DNA of 64,000 bases from JABFRJ01 sp963847145. GTDB lineage: Bacteria > Pseudomonadota > Alphaproteobacteria > Rhizobiales > Hyphomicrobiaceae. How positions within the stretch are numbered: the stretch's first letter is position 1; each line of letters begins with the position of its first letter. Location: positions 723,753 to 787,752 of the forward strand of contig CAWJYN010000004.1 of the NCBI GenBank assembly GCA_963847145.1. The letters run 5' to 3'. The notes beneath the pieces are model-generated. The model worked only from the letters and a program-made list of their open reading frames with translations. It did no database searches and had not been told where the DNA came from. This document shows positions 16,493 through 25,948 of this stretch, one piece after another. The position numbers were made by a program, and so were the translations under genes.

Positions 16493-16575
16493 GTAGGTTG
16501 GGTTAGCTGCGGTTCAGCAGCGTAACCCAACATCCCGCGCGCCATGTTGGGTTACGGCGCGAAAGGCTGACCTAC
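16493..16575. repeat. 83-bp inverted-repeat (REP/MITE-like) element
   Basis: The element begins GTAGGTTGGGTTAGC and ends with GGCTGACCTAC. Inside are GCGTAACCCAACAT and ATGTTGGGTTACGGC, so it folds into two nested palindromes. This GTAGGTTGGGTTA...TAACCCAAC sequence is a type seen dispersed in many proteobacterial genomes. It overlaps the 3' end of the lysE-like gene. Confidence 0.8.
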
Positions 16576-17242
16576 AGCTTCCCGAGAAAAATCCCGGCCG
16601 TTTGATCACCATCTCGCCGATCAGCAGCAAACCGAAGCCGATCAGCGCCAGCGCCGCCCAGCGGCTGAATTGCGCCATGCGGGCCTCGTCAAGCGTATGG
16701 CGGATGCCGCTGATCAGCCGCGACACCACCAGCCAATAGGCAAAGCTGCCGGCCATGACGGCCGCCACCATCGTCAGGGCATCGATATAGCCTTCGATTT
16801 CCACGAAGGTCGAGACGCCGCCGAAAATCGCAATCAAACCCAGCACCGCGCCCGGGTTCGTAATCGTGAGAAGAAACGTCTGCGGAATATCCCAGATGTA
16901 GTCCAGCAGCGTGGCATTGTCCGCCTCGTGCGCAGAGGCGAATTCCGGCTTGGTGAAATAGAGCTTGGCGCCGGCAAAGATGAGCGCCAGACCGCCGATG
17001 ATCTGAATGGCCGTGCGATAGTCACGGATGGCGCCCGAGATCGCATTGACGCCCATCGCTGCGCACAGCGCAATCAACCCATCGCCCAGCATGATCCCGA
17101 GACCAGCCGCCATGCCGCCGAAAAACCCGCGCTCCACCGAACGCTGCAAGCCGAGCAAGTTGACCGGACCGATCGGCAGTGCCAGCAGCACACCCACCAG
17201 CAGCCCGATCGGAATGATCAATGGGTTGGGAATGTACGCCAT
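16514..17242 (-). CDS. LysE/RhtB-family amino-acid exporter
   Basis: A 242-residue inner-membrane protein with about six hydrophobic segments. The family signature in the first loop is LPIGPVNLLGLQRSVERGF (residues 22-40), followed by GLGIMLGDGLIALCAAMG. Members export lysine, threonine, homoserine or other small solutes. The substrate is not predictable here. The usual length is about 205-220. The last 18-20 residues (from about RSAFRAVTQH) are encoded by the palindromic element at 16493-16575, so the original C terminus was probably replaced by element insertion. Confidence 0.85.
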   Translation of the reverse strand: MAYIPNPLIIPIGLLVGVLLALPIGPVNLLGLQRSVERGFFGGMAAGLGIMLGDGLIALCAAMGVNAISGAIRDYRTAIQIIGGLALIFAGAKLYFTKPEFASAHEADNATLLDYIWDIPQTFLLTITNPGAVLGLIAIFGGVSTFVEIEGYIDALTMVAAVMAGSFAYWLVVSRLISGIRHTLDEARMAQFSRWAALALIGFGLLLIGEMVIKRPGFFSGSCRSAFRAVTQHGARDVGLRC

Positions 17243-17456
17243 TGCGGGACTATGCCATCACCTGGGCCATCAAGCAGGCCACGGCCACGGCAGCGCCGCC
17301 CGCGTTTTGGCCCGCGTCCTGAACAGTCGACTGTCGGGCATGGCGATCGGCGCGAATGGAAACCTCCCGGCGGCGTGGCGTGTGAGGGCAAGCTCCGGCA
17401 CACCGGCTCAGCTCTGCCGGACGCCCGATCAAACCCAAAGATGAGGCAATCACCAC

Positions 17457-18011
17457 ATGCGGTCCCCATCCAGCAGCCGCCGATTAGCTCTACTGTTGGT
17501 GGCTGTGCTTGTCCATGCAGCACTTCCGACAAGTCCCATGCCAGCGCGCGCGGGATCAGCGGGCGCCTTGCCGCCGGGGGTCGTGGAGATGCGCGGAGCG
17601 ATCCTCGAAGCCGTTCAATCCGGCCGCCTGGAAGATCTCAAAATCGCCGTCGATCTCAACGAGCTCAAGCCCGAACTCGATGCCGCTAAGGTCGCCGATC
17701 CCGTCGCCTTCTGGCGCGCCATCTCGAGTGACGGCAGCGGCCGTGACATCCTCACTGTGCTTGGCGTGCTGCTGGACGGCCCTTACGCCATCGAGCCGCT
17801 CGGCAAAGATCCCGAAAACGCCCGTCTGTTTGTGTGGCCGGCATTCACCGAACGCCCGCTTGCCAGTCTGACACCGGCCGAAGACGCGCAATTGCAACGG
17901 CTTGAACCGGCAGCAAAAGTGGCTGCTATGAAGGCCGCCAATCGGTACACCGGCTGGCGCGTCGTCATCGGCGCCGAAGGTGTCTGGCATATCTTCCGGC
18001 GCTATGATTGA
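17457..18011 (+). CDS. Exported hypothetical protein
   Basis: A 184-residue protein from ATG 17457. A basic start and hydrophobic core (RRLALLLVAVLVHAALP) indicate a signal peptide cleaved near residue 32 (ARAGS). The mature part contains DPVAFWRAISSDGSGRDILT and RYTGWRVVIGAEGVWHIFRR, features I associate with a conserved Hyphomicrobiales periplasmic protein without assigned role. It precedes an L,D-transpeptidase gene by 146 nt on the same strand. I do not recognise the function. Confidence 0.7.
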   Translation: MRSPSSSRRLALLLVAVLVHAALPTSPMPARAGSAGALPPGVVEMRGAILEAVQSGRLEDLKIAVDLNELKPELDAAKVADPVAFWRAISSDGSGRDILTVLGVLLDGPYAIEPLGKDPENARLFVWPAFTERPLASLTPAEDAQLQRLEPAAKVAAMKAANRYTGWRVVIGAEGVWHIFRRYD

Positions 18012-18157
18012 CTTACGGCCTTACCGGTGCGCTGCGGTAACCATATCCGTTAAGTCCCGTCGCGCCTGAGCAGCTGAGCCGTTATCCCAAGCGGGCCTGC
18101 AGCGCTCCGCACGGACACCGGCCCGGCTCGAGCGCTTCCAGCACATCTTTTGGGCAC

Positions 18158-18964
18158 ATGGAGACCAGTATGCGGCGTTCAATTTCACTGTTTTCGGCGC
18201 TGAGCGTCGCTCTGCCACTGTTGGCGGTTGTTGCAGCAGACCAGGTGCAGGCCCAGGATCGCAGCTGGGTGCCGTGGTATGAAATCGGCGTGCCGAAGAA
18301 TTCGGGACCAAAAGGCCGCGCTGGCCGCAAGTCGTCCGATGACGACGACAACTCGCCGTTTGCCTCTGGTCCCTCCAGCGGTGGCCAATCCGCCTATCAG
18401 CGGTCACAGGTGAAATTCCCGCCGCTGCTGCAGGGCGGCGCGCGCCCCGACATCTCTCCGCAAGCGCCCCAGTCCGTCTCGTTCGGCACCGGTTATGCGC
18501 AGGGCTCCATCGTCATCGATACCAACGGCCGTGCGCTCTACTATGTGCTCGGCGGCGGTCAAGCCTATCGCTATCCGATCTCGGTCGGCCGCGACGGCTT
18601 CACCTGGCGCGGCACTGAAAAAGTCAGCCGCGTCGCCGCCTGGCCAGACTGGCGCCCGCCGCAGGAAATGCGCGAGCGTGATCCGCGCCTGCCTGAACTG
18701 ATGACCGGCGGCGTCAACAACCCGCTCGGTGCCAAAGCGCTCTATCTCGGCAACTCGCTCTACCGCATCCACGGCACCAACGACGCCAAGAGCATCGGTT
18801 ATGCGGCCTCGTCGGGCTGCTTCCGCATGATGAACGCGCACGTGCTGCACCTGTCGCAGCTCGCTGGCGTCGGCACCACCGTGCACGTCCTCGACCGTTT
18901 GCCGAACCGCCTCGCCGACAGCCCCTCCACCCCCGTCCCCGCTCGCGCCAAAAAGAGCGGCTGA
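18158..18964 (+). CDS. L,D-transpeptidase (YkuD domain), exported
   Basis: A 268-residue protein with signal peptide (residues 5-32, ending VQAQ). A low-complexity acidic linker (KSSDDDDNSPF) precedes the YkuD domain. The active site is H195-G-T and C211 with R213 (ASSGCFRM). The canonical S-x-G-C is kept, with F in place of the common V after Cys. It is a paralogue of the gene at 12070. M5 (18170) is an alternative start. It acts in the periplasm on peptidoglycan. Confidence 0.88.
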   Translation: METSMRRSISLFSALSVALPLLAVVAADQVQAQDRSWVPWYEIGVPKNSGPKGRAGRKSSDDDDNSPFASGPSSGGQSAYQRSQVKFPPLLQGGARPDISPQAPQSVSFGTGYAQGSIVIDTNGRALYYVLGGGQAYRYPISVGRDGFTWRGTEKVSRVAAWPDWRPPQEMRERDPRLPELMTGGVNNPLGAKALYLGNSLYRIHGTNDAKSIGYAASSGCFRMMNAHVLHLSQLAGVGTTVHVLDRLPNRLADSPSTPVPARAKKSG

Positions 18965-19141
18965 GGCAAACGCCTCCCCATGTCACAACGGCAGTGTCAC
19001 TTTCCGTGGCACTGCCGTTTGCGTCTCTGCGGCCGCCAACCACGGACAACGGTTTGACAGCCCGCCCGCGGTCGTCTACCCGGACGCACCACACAGCGTG
19101 GCCCGCCACTGCGCCAGCCGTGATGGCGCCGGCACGCACCC

Positions 19142-19338
<197 letters not shown>

Positions 19339-19422
19339 TCATCGCGTCGCCTGCAGCTTGCCTTGCACTCCCCTTCGGCCCGCCTTATCTCGTGCAGGCC
19401 CGCTGGCGCGGCGCGCGCATAG

Positions 19423-20892
19423 GTGGCTCTCTTGAAATTGACCGACCTCACTGATCCGGCTGCCGACGCGCTGCGCGAAGCGCGCGCCATGGCAGCGGGG
19501 CAGGCGGCATCGACCGTGCGGCTCGGCGTCACCGGCCTGTCGCGCGCCGGCAAAACCGTGTTCATCACGTCGCTGGTCCGCAATCTGGTGGGCGATGGCC
19601 GGCTGCCGTTTTTTGCCGCCCACGCCCAGGGCCGCATCCGCCGCGTTTATCTCGAGCCGCAGCCCGACGATGCGATCCCGCGCTTCGCCTACGAAGATCA
19701 CTTGGCGCTGCTGGCTGCCGATCCGCCAACGTGGCCCGAGGGTACGCGGCGCATCAGCCAGCTCCGGCTGACCTTCGAATACACTTCCGAGCACCGCTTG
19801 CGGCGCGCGCTGGGTGATGGCCGCCTGCATCTCGACATCATCGACTATCCGGGCGAGTGGCTGATCGATCTGGCGCTGCTGGATCAGGATTTTGCCGGTT
19901 GGTCGCAGCAGGCGCTGGCAGACGCCGGCACGCGTCACGTCCATGCGCGTGACCTGCTCGCCTTTACCGCCGCACTTGATCCCAACGCCGTGCTCGATGA
20001 AGCGGCAGCCCAGCAGGGCGCGCGGCTGTTCCGCACCTATCTGGCTGCAGCCCGGGCCGCCGAGCCGCATCTCTCCACGCTTGGCCCCGGCCGCTTTCTG
20101 ATGCCGGGCGATCTCGATGGCTCGCCGCTATTGACGTTTTTTCCCCTCCCACCCCTAGCAACACCTTATGCCCGTGGCAGCCTCGGCCACGCCCTCGCCC
20201 GCCGCTACGACAGCTACGTCGCGCACGTGGTAAAGCCGTTCTTCCGCGATCACTTCGCGCGCCTCGACCGCCAGATCGTCTTGATCGACGCGTTGTCGGC
20301 GCTCAATCACGGCCCCGCCGCGCTCGATGAACTTGCCACCGCCATGACCGGCGTGCTCAAGGCGTTCCGGCCCGGCACCAATAGTTGGCTGTCGCGGCTG
20401 TTCCGCCGGCGCGTCGATCGCATTCTGTTTGCCGCCACCAAAGCCGACCACCTGCATCAGTCCAGCCACGCCGCGCTTGAAGCGTTGGTGGGTCAGTTGA
20501 CCGAAACCGCGCGTACGAGGGCGGAATTCGCGGGCGCCTCGGTCAAACCGCTGGCGCTCGCTGCCATCCGCACCACGCGCGAGGGCGAAGTGAAAAGCGG
20601 CCGCGAGGTGGTCCCGTGCATCATCGGCACACCAATGGCCGGCGAGCGCGTGGCCGGCGTCGCCTTCGACGGCAAGACGGAAACGGCGCTCTTTCCAGGC
20701 GATCTTCCAGCCGATCCGCAGGTCTTGTTGTCTGCCGGCGCCACGCGCGCAGCCGGCGCGGCCGATGTGCGTACCGTGCGCTTCCGGCCGCCGCGGTTGG
20801 TGCTCGAAACGCCCGGCGGCGCCCGGCCAGCACCGCCGCACATCCGCCTCGACCGGGCGCTCGACTTTCTGATTGGGGACAAACTGGCATGA
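19423..20892 (+). CDS. ycjX: YcjX-family (DUF463) GTPase-like protein
   Basis: A 489-residue cytosolic P-loop protein. The Walker A motif GLSRAGKT is at residues 38-45. DIIDYPGEW (DxxG-like) and later FAATKADH (xKAD-like) complete a GTPase signature. In E. coli the homologue belongs to the phage-shock and heat-shock associated ycjXF pair. The start is GTG 19423. The next gene starts inside its stop (ATGA at 20889-20892), showing translational coupling with ycjF. Confidence 0.9.
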   Translation: MALLKLTDLTDPAADALREARAMAAGQAASTVRLGVTGLSRAGKTVFITSLVRNLVGDGRLPFFAAHAQGRIRRVYLEPQPDDAIPRFAYEDHLALLAADPPTWPEGTRRISQLRLTFEYTSEHRLRRALGDGRLHLDIIDYPGEWLIDLALLDQDFAGWSQQALADAGTRHVHARDLLAFTAALDPNAVLDEAAAQQGARLFRTYLAAARAAEPHLSTLGPGRFLMPGDLDGSPLLTFFPLPPLATPYARGSLGHALARRYDSYVAHVVKPFFRDHFARLDRQIVLIDALSALNHGPAALDELATAMTGVLKAFRPGTNSWLSRLFRRRVDRILFAATKADHLHQSSHAALEALVGQLTETARTRAEFAGASVKPLALAAIRTTREGEVKSGREVVPCIIGTPMAGERVAGVAFDGKTETALFPGDLPADPQVLLSAGATRAAGAADVRTVRFRPPRLVLETPGGARPAPPHIRLDRALDFLIGDKLA

Positions 20893-21944
20893 GCCCGCCT
20901 CCCTCAGATAGCGGTGATGCACGCCGCGGCCCGCGCGTTTTCCGCGCCGACGATCCCGATCTGGTCGTCACCGCCGCCGAGCCCGATCAGCCATCCACCG
21001 CGCCGTCCCTCGCGCAGCCCAGCGCTGCCCCGCCGGGCGTCCGCGCCCGCACCGCAGACTTCGTCGAGAAAGGCTTTCGCTGGGGCACTGTGCTGTTCTC
21101 GGCGCTGGCAGGTGCTGCGTTGTTGTCGGCGGGACTGTGGTTTACGCGCTTCGTCTCGGTTGGCCTCGAGCGAGACGACTGGCTCGGGCTCGCGGTGCGC
21201 GGCTTGGTCGGGGTCGCCGCCATGGCAGGGTTAGTTTTGCTTGTCCGCGAAGTGCTTGGCTGGCGGCGCCTGAACCGCCTGGGCCGCCTGCGCCGGCAAG
21301 TGGATGCAGCGTTGTTGGCCAAAGACGTGCGCGCCGAGAGCAAAGCGGCCGATCGCATCCTCGGTCTTTATGCCGGCCGCCCGGATCTGCGCTGGGGCAT
21401 CGACCGGGTCAAATCGCATCGTGGCGACGTGCTCGATCCCGCCGCGTTGTTCACGCTCGTTGAGCGCGATCTGATTGCGCCGCTCGATACCGAGGCGCGC
21501 CGCCTGATCACCACGTCCGCCAAGCGCGTCGCCACCGTCACCGCCCTAGCGCCGCTGATGTCGATTGCGTTCGGCTTTGTCGTGTTTGAGAACCTCCGCC
21601 TGCTGCGCCGTCTCGCCGCTACCTATGGCGGCCGTCCTGGGTTCATGGCGTCGCTGCGGCTCGGCAAAACTGTCGTCGGCAACTTGATCGCCGCCGGTGG
21701 TTTGGCGTTGACCGACGATCTGCTCGGCCAGTTCGTCGGCCAGGATGTCCTGCGCCGTCTCTCGGCGCGGCTGGGCGAAGGCGCCTTCAATGGCGCTCTC
21801 ACCGCGCGGATCGGCGTCGCGGCCATTGCCGAAGTGCGGCCACTGCCGTTTCTGGCCGCACCACCGCTTCGCGCCCGTGACATCCTCGCCGAAGTCATCC
21901 GGCCAGCGGCCGCCAAGCCCTCAGCTGGCCCCTCGGCTGGGTGA
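20889..21944 (+). CDS. ycjF: YcjF-family (UPF0283) membrane protein
   Basis: A 351-residue inner-membrane protein. An N-terminal Pro-rich cytoplasmic part precedes two membrane helices (about residues 62-86 and 98-117). A conserved C-terminal domain contains RRLITTSAKRVATVTALAP and LRLGKTVVGNLIAAGG, typical of UPF0283/TIGR01620. It overlaps ycjX by 4 nt. In E. coli the two genes are cotranscribed and stress induced. The molecular function is not established. Confidence 0.9.
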   Translation: MSPPPSDSGDARRGPRVFRADDPDLVVTAAEPDQPSTAPSLAQPSAAPPGVRARTADFVEKGFRWGTVLFSALAGAALLSAGLWFTRFVSVGLERDDWLGLAVRGLVGVAAMAGLVLLVREVLGWRRLNRLGRLRRQVDAALLAKDVRAESKAADRILGLYAGRPDLRWGIDRVKSHRGDVLDPAALFTLVERDLIAPLDTEARRLITTSAKRVATVTALAPLMSIAFGFVVFENLRLLRRLAATYGGRPGFMASLRLGKTVVGNLIAAGGLALTDDLLGQFVGQDVLRRLSARLGEGAFNGALTARIGVAAIAEVRPLPFLAAPPLRARDILAEVIRPAAAKPSAGPSAG

Positions 21945-22072
21945 CCGCCATACGCCGTCGGCTACCCTGGCGATGTCCGCTCACCCCCTGAGAACTTTTT
22001 TGTTCCCTTTGGTCGCGACCTTCTCAGATGGGCCAGGAGGAGACATCCCCGCCGAAGCTTCGACAGTCTGGA

Positions 22073-22489
22073 TCATCGCGGCGGCGGCATCGTGTCAAAT
22101 TTTTGGATCGACTTGAGGTCGTTGATCCATGCCTGCTGAGAGCGAACAAATAATTGTCGACGCGGTACTATTTCATTGCGTTGACTCAGTATGCCTACCC
22201 GGACGTTGTAAGCCTTTGGATCATCACCAACCGAGGTCGAATAGATTGCTGTGCCGCAGCGCGGGCAAAATGCCTGCGGTCGGACCGCTCCGCTTTCGGC
22301 GGTCTTGCGGTATTCCGTCGGTTCGCCCGACAGAAGCACGAACGTGCCTGGCCGCGTGACAATGATCGCTCGCAGCGGAGCGCCGCTCATCGTTTGACAA
22401 TCAGTGCAATTGCAGATCGTCGTTGTTTCTGGATCGGCTTCAGCTTCGAACGACACGTAGCCACAGTGACATCGTCCATCGATTTTCAT
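22073..22489 (-). CDS. GFA-family zinc protein
   Basis: A 138-residue protein of the glutathione-dependent formaldehyde-activating enzyme/CENP-V fold. Zinc ligands are visible as C7 and C9 (CHCG), C26, C28 and C31 (CNCTDC), and C75 and C78 (FCPRCG). Most members have no proven activity beyond thiol binding. It is a single gene. The AT-rich sequence around 22513-22555, with the palindrome ATAGCTAT at 22531-22538, lies just upstream and probably includes its promoter. Confidence 0.88.
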   Translation of the reverse strand: MKIDGRCHCGYVSFEAEADPETTTICNCTDCQTMSGAPLRAIIVTRPGTFVLLSGEPTEYRKTAESGAVRPQAFCPRCGTAIYSTSVGDDPKAYNVRVGILSQRNEIVPRRQLFVRSQQAWINDLKSIQKFDTMPPPR

Positions 22490-22822
22490 GACACCGGATC
22501 TCCGAGCACTGCCACATTGTTGATACCATAATAGCTATGATAGTTGTTTTTTAAGCGGGCTGGTAGGTCAGCTCCGGGTCACAAGCGTTGGTCGGCAGCC
22601 ACGACGGCTACGGCCGATGGACCTCAACACGCGGAAAATCTTGCAACGAACGAGGTTCGCCAGGGCGACCCAGTTTGCGCTCGATCATCGCAACGCCCGC
22701 GGCGGCGGCCGCTCCCGCCGCTGGCACATTGTGCTCTCCTCCTCGACTTGGCCCCTCGGCTGGCCCCTCGACTGGCTAGAGTGGCGCGCGAATATCAACT
22801 AAGATGAGTTTCAAGCATCGCC
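22490..22822. other. Intergenic region upstream of proA and the GFA gene
   Basis: No convincing gene in 333 nt. It carries the AT-rich promoter-like segment at 22513-22555. Near 22745-22780 there are two nearby copies of GGCCCCTCGGCTGG-like sequence, which also occurs at the 3' end of ycjF (about 21927-21940). Confidence 0.4.
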
Positions 22823-24142
22823 GTGGAGGCCGCAGTGAAAGCGCAAGCTGTGTCGAGACAGGACGTCATCAGTACCGAAGCCGATGTTGCTGCAACCATG
22901 CAGCAGCTCGGTCAGGCTGCGCGCGCCGCCGCGCGTGATATCGCGCTGGCCTCAACCGCAGCAAAAAACCGGGCACTCACGGCAGCCGCTGAGACGCTGC
23001 GCGCGCGCACCGCCGGCATCCTCGCGGCCAACGCGCGCGATCTCGCCGCGGCAAGCGCGCGCGGCATCACGGGTGCATTCCTCGAACGGCTGACGCTGGA
23101 TGCCAAGCGCATCGACGCCATCGCCAAAGGTCTCGAAGAGATCGCCGCGCTGCCCGATCCCGTTGGCGCGAAAATCGCCGAATGGACACGGCCCAACGGC
23201 CTGCAGATCAGCCGTGTGCGCACACCACTCGGGGTGATCGGCATTATCTTTGAAAGTCGGCCCAACGTGGTGGCCGACGCTGGCGGTTTGTGCCTCAAGG
23301 CTGGTAATGCCTGTATCTTGCGCGCCGGCTCCGACAGCAGCCAGTCCGCCGCGGCCATTCACGCCTGCCTGGTTGCCGGCCTTGTGGCAGCGGACTTGCC
23401 GGCCGCTGCCATCCAACTCGTGCCGACCACAGATCGCGCTGCCGTCGGGCATATGCTGGCCGGGCTTGATGGCGCCCTCGATGTGATTGTGCCGCGTGGT
23501 GGCAAGGGTCTCGTCGAGCGTGTGCAAAAAGACGCGCGTGTGCCCGTGTTCGCGCATCTGGAAGGCATCTGCCACACCTATGTGGATCGCGGCGCCGATA
23601 TGGATGTGGCGATCCCGATGGTGGTCAACGCCAAGATGCGGCGGACGTCCGTGTGCGGCTCCACCGAATGCCTGCTGGTCGACCGCAACGCGCATGCAGA
23701 CTACCTGACGCCGCTGGTGAAAGCCCTGCTTGATGCCGGCTGCGAAGTCCGCGGTGATGCGGCGGCCGTTGCCGTGGACACGCGCGTCAAACCCGCCGCA
23801 CCCAGCGATTACGGCAAGGAATTCCTCGACGCGGTGATTGCTGTCAAAACCGTCGATGGCGTCGACGAAGCCATCGCGCACATTGCCCGCTACGGCTCCC
23901 AACACACCGACTGCATCATCACCGAATGCAATGGCACCGCCGAGCGCTTCATCGCCCGCGTCGACAGTGCCATCGTGCTGCACAATGCCTCCACCCAGTT
24001 TGCCGACGGCGGCGAGTTCGGCATGGGCGCCGAGATCGGCATCGCCACCGGCCGCATGCACGCGCGCGGCCCCGTCGGCGTCGAACAACTGACCAGCTTC
24101 AAGTACATCGTCCGTGGCACCGGGCAGGTGCGGCCAGGGTAG
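22823..24142 (+). CDS. proA: Gamma-glutamyl phosphate reductase (glutamate-5-semialdehyde dehydrogenase)
   Basis: A 439-residue NADPH-dependent enzyme of proline biosynthesis that reduces gamma-glutamyl phosphate. Typical strings are GVIGIIFESRPNVVADA and RRTSVCGSTECLLVDR, the latter with the catalytic Cys in SVCGSTE. Near the C terminus, HNASTQFADGGEFGMGAEIG follows the family closely. The start is GTG 22823. No proB is present in the window. The N-terminal about 20 residues are longer than E. coli ProA, so a start at an internal codon cannot be excluded. Confidence 0.95.
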   Translation: MEAAVKAQAVSRQDVISTEADVAATMQQLGQAARAAARDIALASTAAKNRALTAAAETLRARTAGILAANARDLAAASARGITGAFLERLTLDAKRIDAIAKGLEEIAALPDPVGAKIAEWTRPNGLQISRVRTPLGVIGIIFESRPNVVADAGGLCLKAGNACILRAGSDSSQSAAAIHACLVAGLVAADLPAAAIQLVPTTDRAAVGHMLAGLDGALDVIVPRGGKGLVERVQKDARVPVFAHLEGICHTYVDRGADMDVAIPMVVNAKMRRTSVCGSTECLLVDRNAHADYLTPLVKALLDAGCEVRGDAAAVAVDTRVKPAAPSDYGKEFLDAVIAVKTVDGVDEAIAHIARYGSQHTDCIITECNGTAERFIARVDSAIVLHNASTQFADGGEFGMGAEIGIATGRMHARGPVGVEQLTSFKYIVRGTGQVRPG

Positions 24143-24202
24143 CAACCAACGCAGCCGATCAGCCGCCCAACCGACGCGCGCGCCCATTTCCGCCGCACGA
24201 TG

Positions 24203-24892
24203 CTAAGCTGCCGGCTCCATGCCGCCCCGCCGCTTGGCCGCCGCGGCGCTGTCGGACACCAACGCGCCTATCAACGCAACTGCCGCGGCCATATCCCCAG
24301 CGGTGCGGCTGATCCCGCAGGAAAATATGGTCATGGGTTGAAGGTCCGGTGGCAGGGCGCCGAGGATCGCGATGCCGGGCTCACCAAGCAGTTCGCTCAG
24401 TTGCTGGAACCCCACGTCGGCTTCGCCGCTAGCGAGCAGCCGGGCCACCGGTACGCCCGGCGGCGCTTGCACGATGCGGCCTTTGCCAGGTCCGACAACG
24501 CCCCAAGTCTGCAGCAAGTACATCATGCTCTTGCCACTTGGCCCCGTCGACAAGGCGATGCGCTTGCCACCCGAGACGAGCGTCCTGAGTGCGGCTTCAT
24601 CGCACCGTGCGGGATGCTGAGCGCCAGCCGGAACGGCGGCGGCGGTTGGTGACTGCGCAAAGACGCGGACGGTGTCACGGATCACGTAGCCCTCGTCGCA
24701 GAGGGCCTCCAGAGCGTCCGCCGCGAGAACGACGATATCAAAACGCTCGCCCGCACGGACACGACGCGCCGCTTCGACGCCGCCGGCCGATTGAAGCTGC
24801 GCCACGCAGCCACCAGTGCCGTCGGTGGTGACCAGTTCGCCCAGGATCTGCCGGGTCGCCATCGACGAAATGAGAGTGACGGTGTTGGACAT
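24203..24892 (-). CDS. Orphan ModA-like substrate-binding protein without signal peptide
   Basis: A 229-residue protein with the periplasmic-binding type II fold of the molybdate-binding (ModA) family. Markers are FDIVVLAADALEAL and GKRIALSTGPSGKSMMYLLQ. ATG 24892 is chosen over TTG 24904. Neither start gives a signal sequence, and no permease or ATPase gene is adjacent. Similar stand-alone proteins are common in alphaproteobacteria. It may be a cytosolic sensor or small-molecule binder. Ligand unknown. Confidence 0.7.
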   Translation of the reverse strand: MSNTVTLISSMATRQILGELVTTDGTGGCVAQLQSAGGVEAARRVRAGERFDIVVLAADALEALCDEGYVIRDTVRVFAQSPTAAAVPAGAQHPARCDEAALRTLVSGGKRIALSTGPSGKSMMYLLQTWGVVGPGKGRIVQAPPGVPVARLLASGEADVGFQQLSELLGEPGIAILGALPPDLQPMTIFSCGISRTAGDMAAAVALIGALVSDSAAAAKRRGGMEPAA

Positions 24893-25047
24893 GGCGTACC
24901 CCAACTAAGCAGACGACGGCCTGCGGACTTGCACCACCGGCCGCGCAGTGACGTTTCATCGTATCGCGACCGTACGCAAGTGCGTCGGTGCCATTGATCC
25001 GGTTGGGCGCACGACGCGCTGAGCTATCACTAGGTCTCACTCGCGGT

Positions 25048-25812
25048 TCAGTCACCAGTGAAATGAGGCTTGCGCTTTTGCTGAAACGCCGTGATCCCTT
25101 CGGTAGCGTCCGCGGACTTGAACACTTGGCCTTGCCCCGTCGCTTCTGCCGCCAGCACCTCACCGAGCGAACCGCCACGTTGCAGTATGTTTTTTGACAC
25201 TCTGAACGCCGACGTCGGACCTGCCGCAATCATGTCAGCCATGTCGCGCGCGGCATGGTGGAGGCCGGCTGGCGGATAGGCGTGATTGACCAGGCCGCAG
25301 GCATTTGCCTCGCTGCCAGACAATAGCCGCCCTGTGTAGAGCAGCTCGCAGGCCTTGTGATACCCCAGACGCTCCGAAAGATAGTGATGGAGTCCCGAGT
25401 CGGGCAAGATGCCGATGTTCCGGAATGGGCTTCCGAACCGGGCATCGGTCGCTGCTAAAATAATGTCACATGCGAACGCAATGCCGAACCCGCCGCCAAC
25501 GCATGCCCCTTCCACGACTGCGATGGTCGGCACTGGGATGTCGCGAAGCGCGGCAAAGAGCGGATTGATCTGCTCTCTGATGAGCGTCGTAGCGTCGGTT
25601 GAAGCGACGTCGGTCTCGGAGATGTCGCGGCCTGCGCAAAAGGCACCACCGGCCCCGGAGATGACGACACACCGCGCAGGCGACGCCGCCACACGCTTGA
25701 CCAATGCGGTGAGCTCGACAAAGTGCTCGTCGCGCAGGGCGTTCTTCTTCTCGGGCCGGTTCAGGAGGATCTCCGCGACTGCTCCACGCACCGAGAGTTC
25801 AATCGCCGCCAT
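25048..25812 (-). CDS. Enoyl-CoA hydratase/isomerase (crotonase) family protein
   Basis: A 254-residue crotonase from ATG 25812. Oxyanion-hole motifs are GGAFCAGRDI (about residues 59-68) and VGGGFGIAFACD (about 106-117). The position of the second catalytic Glu reads NIGILPDSGLHHYL, with Asp rather than Glu before SG, so it could be an isomerase rather than a hydratase. It is divergent to an acyl-CoA dehydrogenase gene. The shared spacer holds a candidate TetR operator, tying it to the 25-41 kb catabolic block. Confidence 0.87.
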   Translation of the reverse strand: MAAIELSVRGAVAEILLNRPEKKNALRDEHFVELTALVKRVAASPARCVVISGAGGAFCAGRDISETDVASTDATTLIREQINPLFAALRDIPVPTIAVVEGACVGGGFGIAFACDIILAATDARFGSPFRNIGILPDSGLHHYLSERLGYHKACELLYTGRLLSGSEANACGLVNHAYPPAGLHHAARDMADMIAAGPTSAFRVSKNILQRGGSLGEVLAAEATGQGQVFKSADATEGITAFQQKRKPHFTGD

Positions 25813-25841
25813 AACCCGCTCCAACACGCCGCCCCTTGTCT

Positions 25842-25864
25842 TAAACCGGACGATCAGTCTAGTT
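25842..25864. promoter_or_regulatory. Candidate TetR operator, site 1
   Basis: AACCGGAC-N5-GTCTAGTT (25844-25864) is an imperfect palindrome (AAC, GAC, GTC, GTT symmetric). Read on the minus strand, 25842-25855 matches 28631-28644 in 13 of 14 positions. It lies in the divergent gap between the crotonase gene and the acyl-CoA dehydrogenase gene. Confidence 0.55.
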
Positions 25865-25948
25865 ATAAGCCCTGTCAAGCAGCAGCTTGGCACCGAACGC
25901 AAAGTGATCAGCCATCGAGCGGCAGGTCGCATGAGAGAGAGCCTTGCC

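Noticed and set aside
18021..18042. Terminator hairpin TTACCG...CGGTAA after the exported hypothetical gene
   Set aside because: The stem is only 6 bp with an 8-nt loop and no T run. Too weak to claim.
22544..22807. Small gene upstream of proA
   Set aside because: Three overlapping frames are open, none has a ribosome site or family features, and composition is that of noncoding GC-rich DNA.
22952..24187. A 411-codon open frame antisense to proA
   Set aside because: Fully covered by the well-conserved proA gene. Its translation is His/Gly/Asp-rich shadow sequence.
25409..25948. An N-terminal extension of the acyl-CoA dehydrogenase of up to 180 residues
   Set aside because: It runs antisense through the crotonase gene and the candidate operator. 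Family similarity begins at about 25949-25985.
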